Translations under genes and position numbers: made by a program
In this document: one piece after another, positions 5,325 through 5,863 of the stretch
How the letters are laid out: the number at the start of each line of letters is the position of its first letter
How positions within the stretch are numbered: the stretch's first letter is position 1
The notes under the pieces: generated by a model
The model's input: the letters and a program-made list of their open reading frames with translations, nothing else
Told to the model about the DNA's origin: nothing
Database searches by the model: none
Assembly: GCA_029933565.1 (NCBI GenBank)
Contig: JAOZNY010000022.1
Location: 16,045 to 21,907, forward strand
From: Bacteroidales bacterium
Lineage (GTDB): Bacteria; Bacteroidota; Bacteroidia; Bacteroidales; F082
DNA: 5,863 bases
Reading direction: 5' to 3'

Positions 5325-5863
5325 ATGAACAAAAATTCAATATTAGGATTTATACTAATTGCAGCCATAATGATTGGCTATACAGTATGGATGCAGCCTA
5401 CAGCAGAAGAGTTAGTACAGAAACAGCATATTACTGATTCAATTCAGGAAGTAAGGCAGCAACAACAGATTGAAGCCCAACTTGCCGAAGAGGCATCAAG
5501 ACAAGAGAACGAAACTTCTTTTAAACAAGGCAGCGATGATGGAAACATAAATACTGATAACATCAGCAAAGAAATATCTGGTGATTATTCTGAGTTGAAA
5601 AAAAGATTTGATTTATTTGCAAATTCTGCTGTTGGAGAAGAACAATCAACAATTATAGAAAATGAAGTCTTTAAGATAGAGATTTCGAATAAGGGAGGCT
5701 ACATAAAAACTGTTGAACTTAAGGACTTCCAAACATCTGATTCTTTACCTCTTATTCTTTTCAACCCAGAAACTTCAAAACTCGGATTCTCGTTTTTCTC
5801 AAATAACCGAATTATTAATACTGGCGACTTTTATTTTCAGCCTTCTGACCCAAGCGAACTAAT
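5325..5863 (+). CDS. yidC: Membrane protein insertase YidC, N-terminal part (3' end beyond window)
   Basis: The frame starts at ATG 5325 and is open to the window end (179 codons plus 2 bases). The product starts MNKNSILGFILIAAIMIGY with a first membrane helix at about 6-23, the usual start of Bacteroidota YidC (a MDKNS-like start followed by IGYxxWM and P). Next come a Gln/Glu-rich, probably coiled or disordered linker (28-68), an acidic/Asn stretch, and from about 109 the start of the periplasmic YidC domain: IIENEVFKIEISNKGGYIKTVELKDF, where the NKGG segment resembles the family's 'N-x-GG-x-I/L-x-x-V-x-L-x-x-Y/F' pattern. YidC inserts and folds inner-membrane proteins alone or with SecYEG. 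The catalytic membrane core (TM2-6) is not in the window. The gene has its own promoter and is divergent from the SPFH cassette. Confidence 0.94.
   Translation, partial: MNKNSILGFILIAAIMIGYTVWMQPTAEELVQKQHITDSIQEVRQQQQIEAQLAEEASRQENETSFKQGSDDGNINTDNISKEISGDYSELKKRFDLFANSAVGEEQSTIIENEVFKIEISNKGGYIKTVELKDFQTSDSLPLILFNPETSKLGFSFFSNNRIINTGDFYFQPSDPSEL

Overview
The window is AT-rich chromosomal DNA from a member of the Bacteroidota. The evidence is a C-terminal type IX secretion (T9SS type B, CHU_C-like) sorting domain, a DUF1573 lipoprotein, the gene run DUF1573-yajC-YbbR-coaE that is typical of this phylum, very A-rich gaps instead of Shine-Dalgarno sites, and promoters that resemble the TTG / TAnnTTTG type used by the Bacteroidota sigma factor. 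Class or genus cannot be assigned from the sequence alone.

Left half, + strand (1-3567): five genes in one direction. They are the 3' end of a large secreted, PKD-containing surface protein with a T9SS sorting domain; a DUF1573 lipoprotein; yajC (accessory Sec subunit); a YbbR/CdaR-like single-pass membrane protein with a TTG start; and coaE (last step of CoA synthesis). The first three are separated by only 16-18 bases. A strong hairpin with a T-tract lies between yajC and the YbbR gene and ends only 7 bases before the YbbR start codon. The YbbR and coaE genes are almost fused (2 bases between stop and ATG).

Middle, - strand (5182 down to 3587): a compact three-gene cassette, apparently one operon, with 15-base gaps. 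It encodes an SPFH/Band 7 (stomatin-like) membrane scaffold protein, a two-TM protein with a soluble PH-like tail, and a 56-aa ribbon-helix-helix (Arc-type) DNA-binding protein. Its promoter region carries repeated ATATTG/CAATAT half-sites at the predicted transcription start, a good candidate operator for the small RHH protein. This cassette is the most interesting part of the window: membrane scaffold plus dedicated small regulator, of unknown cellular purpose.

Right end, + strand (5325-5863): the 5' part of yidC, the membrane protein insertase, divergent from the SPFH cassette and with its own TAnnTTTG promoter. yajC and yidC, both partners of the Sec translocon, thus lie within about 4 kb of each other. 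No RNA genes, mobile elements or CRISPR arrays were seen. The only gaps longer than 100 bases are 1889-1990 and 5183-5324, and both are described.
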